A DNA stretch of 64,000 nt from Cladobotryum mycophilum. Lineage: Eukaryota; Ascomycota; Sordariomycetes; Hypocreales; Hypocreaceae. The stretch is from positions 4,650,001 through 4,714,000 of the forward strand of contig CM071591.1 in assembly GCA_036429605.1 (NCBI GenBank). Direction: 5' to 3'. Made by a program: the position numbers and the translations under genes. Of the stretch, positions 58,735-64,000 are shown in pieces. Numbering within the stretch: the first letter of the stretch is position 1; each line of letters opens with the position of its first letter. The notes below the pieces were generated by a model. It had not been told where the DNA came from. It was given only the letters and a program-made list of their open reading frames with translations, and made no database searches.

Positions 58735-61005
58735 ATGAGACCCCACTACAACTCAGGCGCCGGAGCCTGTCTATATGCATTGTGGGCGCTAGGGGATTTT
58801 CTGCTAGTTGACAAAAAATACTGTATAGTTGGATGTCACAAATCTTCAAAAGGAGCATAAGAATTATATAATAAAACTACTATTTATATTAATCGATCAT
58901 TCATAAAGGCTAATAATCCGCCAAGCTTCCAGCCAATTAAAGCCCCGCGCTGCAGAGTGCGGTTCCACCAATTGTTACATTGGACATCAAGAGCCTGAGC
59001 TAGAGTCATGCATGGCTACACTAACTGGTTGGCAGACAGCAGGCCATATAAGGGAGTGAAACTCTTGTGAACCAATAAGCTAAGCAGATAGAATAAGTTA
59101 TCCTATTTTACGAGACGTATTAGGTTTCTGCCTCTCTTAGCCTAATCCCTGTTATAGTATTATCAAATGCTTTGATGATAGGATCATATAGTATATTCAG
59201 ATCCTGCGGAGTGCCGGGCCCCACTAGGGCCCTTGCCTTCTTCCTTGGCCAGGTCCAAATCGATAAGTATACCCCTGTAACCGTCGGTTTTTTTAGGTTA
59301 GTGATAATAATGTTATTTTTTGAAATATCTTAGTATAGAATTTTTTTATTTATATAAAGTAATTAATATATTTTAATAGTATTATAAAGGTTTTTAAAAA
59401 GTTTAAAAATAAACTTAAATTAATTAATAAATTATTTTATTAAAAAAAATAGTTAATATATAAAAAATATAGTTATTATATAATATCTAGTTTTATTAAA
59501 TAAGGCTATTATTTTATAGTTTTTTAATAGAATAAGTAACTTTGTTTTTTTTATGATCTAGTTTAGCTAGTTAATTGTTTAACTAAGATCTTTTAAATGT
59601 ATTATTTAATTATTTTATTGATTTTTTTTTACTATATCTATTACTAGTAATATTAAGATTATAAAACTAGTTAAAAAAGTAATTTAGTAAGGGTTATAAT
59701 TGTAAAAAGGAAATATAAGTCTTGCTTAGTATACTATGAAACTTATATTAGGCGAAGAAAATAAGACCTTTATATAGTTTATTTATATTAGTAACTTTTT
59801 TATAATAGTTAATTGTTTAAAGGAATAGGCCTCTCAGGCATAAAATTCCTTATAGCAATAAGTAACAAGCTTAGTAATAGCTTATATAAGCTATTATAGC
59901 TTGATCTAGAAGCTCAGGGAAGAATAAGTATCTTAACGAGCTAATTCCCAATAAGGTTAGGCTTGTGGGATTAGTTAGCCACTAAGGCTAAAAGAGGAAA
60001 AGATAGGTTGAGATAAGATGTTGTATTTAATCTACTAACTAACTAGAAGACAGGAATCTATCTACTATATATAGGAAATATAAGTGGGGCATAGAAAGTA
60101 AAGGAATAAGCTAGAATAGCCTATAGAACAATAGAAACAATAGGATTATTGTCTATTGTTAGAACCTACTAGAATAGCCTAGAATAGCCTAGAAGATAAT
60201 AGAAACAATAGCCTTATTGTTTCCTATTGTTTAGGACCTAATCAATGGGGTATTGACTAGTTCATTTTAACAACCCTATATTAAAAAGTTTTATTTATTT
60301 TTTATAGCTATTATTATAATAATTTTTAATACTTTATTAAACTTATTTAATATATTTATTTTATTTATTATTTTAAAAATATTTTTTATAGAATTTTTTA
60401 ATAATATAATATATATAATAATAAATCTTTTTAAATATATAATTTTTAATTTTTTATTATATTTATTTTAAGTCTTACTATAATATATATAAATATATAA
60501 TAAAAGTTTTAAAAAATAATAATAAATTCTATAATAAAATATAATAAAAAATTACTTAAATAAAAATAATAATAATAGCTTAAATATTAATATTAAATAT
60601 TTTTTTTAATTATAAGTTATAATAATAAATAAAAGTATTAATATTTAAAATTATTTTTTATATATATTAGTAAAGTATAATAAAATTAGATTTAAAAGTA
60701 TTATTTTTTACTTTTAAAGTAAATAATAGGAATATATTAAATATAAATAAAATAAAAAGTAATTTGTTTATTATTACTATAAATAGTTATAATCGTTTAG
60801 GTGTATTTATATTATTATTGCCTGACCTAGAAACTTTATTAAAGGGATCTAGTCCTGTATTAAATATTGCCTTGCGTAGCGCTTCACGAACAGCGGTGAG
60901 TGAGTCACAGAGAGGGTTTTCTTTAATAATGTCATACTCCGCTCGCTTGAGAAGATTTATGTTACAGGTTGATGCACATTTTAAAACAAAGAGCTCCAGA
61001 GTCGG
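58735..61005 (-). pseudogene. RIP-degenerated second copy of the FunK1 unit
   Basis: Both ends match the intact unit (38718-41480). 58986-59290 matches the 3' flank and gene end, with an internal deletion joining the base equivalent to 39052 to 39396. 60790-61000 matches the gene start (EYDIIKENPLCDSL retained). Between them (59290-60790) the sequence aligns in patches with the intact gene, but nearly every C and G has become T or A. An extra 150 bp lies near 58835-58985 and about 460 bp near 59815-60272. No reading frame survives. This is what repeat-induced point mutation on both strands produces; it has destroyed this copy but not the other. Confidence 0.85.
59815..60272. mobile_element. 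possible inserted element (solo-LTR-like) inside the degenerated copy
   Basis: Less AT-biased than its surroundings and absent from the intact FunK1 gene. Ends look like TGTTTAAAGG...TTTTAACA (TG..CA type), with short AACAATAG/CTATTGTT inverted repeats inside. No matching 5-bp target duplication is visible, so this is tentative. Confidence 0.3.
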
Positions 61006-61029
61006 CCGCTTACGCACATAAACGGAAAT

Positions 61030-61862
61030 ACAGCATGTTGGGAGGGGGGCATTAGGGGAACATCAGCTAAACATTGCAGAGATCCTTTTTACAGGGCCTG
61101 CCAAGGAATAGACAGAAACAAGAGAAATAGACAGGAATACAAAAATTAAAAGATATAATAACTGCAAATATGTCTACCATTGTGAGAATATATTAGGGTT
61201 AATTGCTGCTGGGCAATTAGTAGTTCTGTTTTTTGTCAACAACCATGTTCAGTGATCTAGTGTTTATTTTCCACCTCTTGGGGGGCTAGATAACATACCT
61301 ACAGGTAGCTACAGCGCTACGCCAATGAGGTTAATTACAGCCCGAATACCACCTGCAATACTCTTTTTATCTTTATGAATCGTTGACTGAGTTCATCATG
61401 AATCTGGTTGTCTTTGTGCAATTCAGGGGAACCCCCCCCCGCATGGGCACTATAACGTAGAAACTCGAAGTCTATGTGTCAAGCATACACTTAGTTATAA
61501 CCATACTCTAAGGAATCCATATCTATGCTGTTTTGACTGCGTCGAAGAATTCTATTTCTTGACGCATGTGCTTTCCCTAAATGGTGGCTCAATAGTTTAG
61601 AGGCTAGGAGACTTCGCTCGACTGAACGGACCAGACTCTATACATAGTACATATCCTTCTGGAAGGTGTCAAGGCCAAGATGGTAGATAGCATGAGGAGA
61701 TTTTTAATTTAGACGGACTAGTAGAATGGCTGGAATCATTTCTCATTCGCATGCTAATTAAGATCCGCGTATATTACATGAAAGTTTCCCCCATCATTGG
61801 GTAGACCGAGATCCTACAAGATTTCTCCATCCGTACCTCGTCCGACCGCAACATCAACAGCT
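61030..61862. other. intergenic
   Basis: Contains a run of nine C (61432-61440). No coding frame supported. Confidence 0.5.
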
Positions 61863-62408
61863 CTAATGGGCCGCAGTCTGAAACCAATAATAGTCGCGAA
61901 CGCTCCCGGTCCCAGGCGGTAGGCTGAAGCTCCCCACAGAAGTAACGTTGCCCGACTCGGTGTTGATGAGCACGCCCTCCCAGGATGTCTCCGAGGACCT
62001 GGCGAACTGAAACTTGTAAATCTCCCTCTTCCAGTCGTACACCGTCACCTTGCAGCTGACGCCCTCCTTCTTCTTCCTCGTCTTCTTGTTCGTGCCGTAC
62101 TGGCACTTCGGGTCGTTTGTGGTGGTCTGGTTCAGGTGCGAGTTGAGCGTGCCGTAGAACTTGGTGCCGGAGCTCCACCAGAGGTTGACGCCGGCGTGGA
62201 CGACTTTCGAGGTGTTTTTAAACAGAAAGTAGATGTCGAATGCGTAGTCGTAGACCTTGGGGTTGCGGCCAAAGTCCACGGTGAAGGTGATGTTTCTGAT
62301 TTTGTGGTCGGTCTCGTTAACGGTGGCTGAGTTGTATGTCCTTTCGATGGTGGCGGCGAGGTAGGCCGCTGGTGCCAGGGCACCGAGAATAAGGGTTGAG
62401 AACTTCAT
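61863..62408 (-). CDS. small secreted protein, N-glycosylation-rich
   Basis: Single exon, 181 aa from MKFSTLILGALAPAAYLAAT, a clear signal peptide. The mature part is beta-rich (ITFTVDFGRNPKVYDYAFDI, GVNLWWSSGTKFYG), with two cysteines (PKCQYG, VSCKVTV) that could form one disulfide and sequons NET, NIT, NTS, NQT and NVT. Size, secretion and lack of a known enzyme motif fit an effector or cell-surface protein. Family not recognised. The promoter has a short TATATATATA stretch (about 62532-62543). Confidence 0.75.
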   Translation of the reverse strand: MKFSTLILGALAPAAYLAATIERTYNSATVNETDHKIRNITFTVDFGRNPKVYDYAFDIYFLFKNTSKVVHAGVNLWWSSGTKFYGTLNSHLNQTTTNDPKCQYGTNKKTRKKKEGVSCKVTVYDWKREIYKFQFARSSETSWEGVLINTESGNVTSVGSFSLPPGTGSVRDYYWFQTAAH

Positions 62409-64000
62409 TTTTTGATACCTAGGTACAGTGCAATGTTGTTGTTGTTGCCGTTGTTTAATGGGTGATGGAAAAAGAGATGAAGGCAATGATGAGATTTGTG
62501 ATTGAGTATTGTTTACAAGTATGGGCTCTAGTATATATATATACATGTTCTTTTATACCATCGATGGAAAGAGTTTACATTTACACGTCCCATTAGACTT
62601 TGAATGGACTCTTCTAAACCTTGGAGAACATAGTTTAGAGCAACAGTAGAAAAGCCAAGTTTGCAGAGATATAGGGTATGAAGGCTATTCCTCTGGGACT
62701 GCGTTGAAGTATAAGCTCAAATGAGCAGCAACTTGCTGGTTTTAACTTTGACTTCACTACTACAGTTGAATGACAAAAGTCTAAGCTCACTCTACCTAAT
62801 GTTACTGTGGATATGGGCGTAGAACTTTTTCACCTGATTGTACCTTTGAAACAATCTACTAATGAATGGCTCTTTTTGTAAACAAAGCTTAAATTCCAAG
62901 GAGCTTGGTTATATCATTGATCAGTCTCCTCGATGAAAGTACGGACCCTCTGTCACCCACCCCCGCTGGACATTTGAGCCACAATACCGAGTCGAAGATA
63001 TTGCACATTTTGTGGGAAAGGTTTATGCAAAGGGCCCCTGATGCAACAAATGTCTCTATAAAGTCCTTTAGTTTCACAGCCACATATGTACATGTACTAC
63101 CACATTCGCCACTGTTGCTCATAACACCAAGCAAGCGCCAACCTCTCGTCGCCCGTCGCCCGTCGCCCGTCGCGATGGGGTCGGATAACGTCCAACAAGC
63201 GACTCAAATATCGCCGGGTCTGGAAATCCCGTCTTGTTTGCTTCACCCGGTTGCTTGTTGGTACAAGTACGAAACTTGCTTTAAGAGAATGTTAGCATGC
63301 CTTAGCATCATGCACCTATTACCCGGTGCATTCCTCGGTAATTACTACCTAGTAGCTATCACACATATGTTTGTTTGTTCGTTGCCCCGGACGGACGGCC
63401 CTGAACCAAAGGCTGGCAAACAAACAAACCTACTCCGTATGATCTCCCCCCGCCGAGACTAACCATGACTGTCGTGGGCTTTGAGGCTCAAAGGAACTTG
63501 GACCAAGTCGCTTATGCACAGTCGCGATGGATGCATGAGGCTTGTGAGAGCTTTACGAGCTATCCATGACAACATTCCTGTGGCATCCAAACCAAAGGAG
63601 CGTTGGTTACACCATCAACATGGAGAGATTCACAGCAGACACAAGAGTCAAAGCCGCAACAAAGGCAAAGCAGAGAAAAGCAAAAGGCAAAAATGGTGGT
63701 AGAAAACTCTATTAGGTTACTAGATCATCATCGACTTGACGCTCATTAGATATTGCTGCCCCATGGAAAGCTCATTGTTTGTGTCGACAAGGTATTCTAG
63801 ATTTTGCCTACGCCGTGGTGAAAATCAACACAACCCACATCAGCTCCTATACAATAGCAAAATCGTAGGCTTCTTCCCCCCAAAAAAAATAAGACAAAAA
63901 AGCAATATGGCATTATTTGTGGGTGTTTATTGATTAAGATAGGTCAGGGATGGAAAGCGAGAAAGAAAAGAAGCTTATTGGGATTTACTTTTGCCTCCGT
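62409..64000. other. intergenic right edge
   Basis: Frames at 62905-63462 and 63481-63702 are open but not protein-like. A CGTCGCC tandem lies at about 63148-63172 and an ACTCCGTA octamer near 63432. No gene supported. Confidence 0.5.

Noticed and set aside
59300..60780. AT-rich core as mitochondrial DNA or a centromere
   Set aside because: It aligns in patches with the intact FunK1 gene and is flanked by its recognisable ends, so RIP explains it.
62905..63702. Two + strand frames at the right edge
   Set aside because: No domain, no signal peptide, contain simple repeats; likely chance.
1..64000. CRISPR array, prokaryotic operon or rRNA genes
   Set aside because: No spaced direct repeats or rRNA cores; intron-rich eukaryotic genes throughout.

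Overview
This is nuclear DNA of a filamentous ascomycete. Genes are split by short introns (about 50-115 bp, GT..AG, often with CTAAC/CTGAC branch sites). The housekeeping genes are fungal (SED5, SEC2, PMT2, SF3a1, SNX3), and fungal-only families (FunK1 kinases) sit beside a copy wrecked by RIP-like C-to-T/G-to-A mutation. Gene content and the recurring intergenic octamer ACTCCGTA suggest a Sordariomycete, probably Hypocreales. The order is an inference; the species cannot be read from the sequence.

Layout. 1-1.7 kb: the 3' end of a gene with a C2H2-like finger and a possible decayed relative. 1.8-6.7 kb: three redox enzymes of sugar, polyol or sugar-acid metabolism (KduD-type SDR, zinc polyol dehydrogenase, GLD1-like aldo/keto reductase), the first two diverging from a shared promoter. 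8-12.6 kb: two membrane-traffic genes, SED5 (with a 25-nt last exon) and SEC2, with an unexplained spliced coding fragment just 3' of SEC2. 15.6-25.2 kb: a secreted cysteine-containing protein and a roughly 2,490-residue disordered protein. 26-38 kb: an alpha/beta hydrolase with the full active-site set of fluoroacetate dehalogenase, an intron-bearing tRNA-Leu(CAG), PMT2, SF3a1 and SNX3.

38.7-61 kb is different: a clade-specific island rich in kinase-fold and nuclease-like genes. It holds an intact FunK1 kinase, an aminoglycoside-phosphotransferase-like pseudogene with four in-frame TAG stops, a kinase-fold-like gene, a PD-(D/E)XK-like gene, a DUF4396 membrane protein, an FHA-kinase, a broken hypothetical gene and an HNH nuclease gene. 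It is bracketed by two same-strand copies of the FunK1 unit about 20 kb apart; the right copy is almost stripped of G and C in its middle. A small secreted glycoprotein-like gene follows, and the last 1.6 kb looks empty.

Six reading frames are each broken at a homopolymer, and each is restored by one extra base in that run (192-198, 15625-15629, 20383-20387, 23928-23933, 47242-47245, 54708-54711). This looks more like systematic homopolymer under-calling in the assembly than six independent pseudogenes, so these genes are annotated as probably intact or with the break stated.
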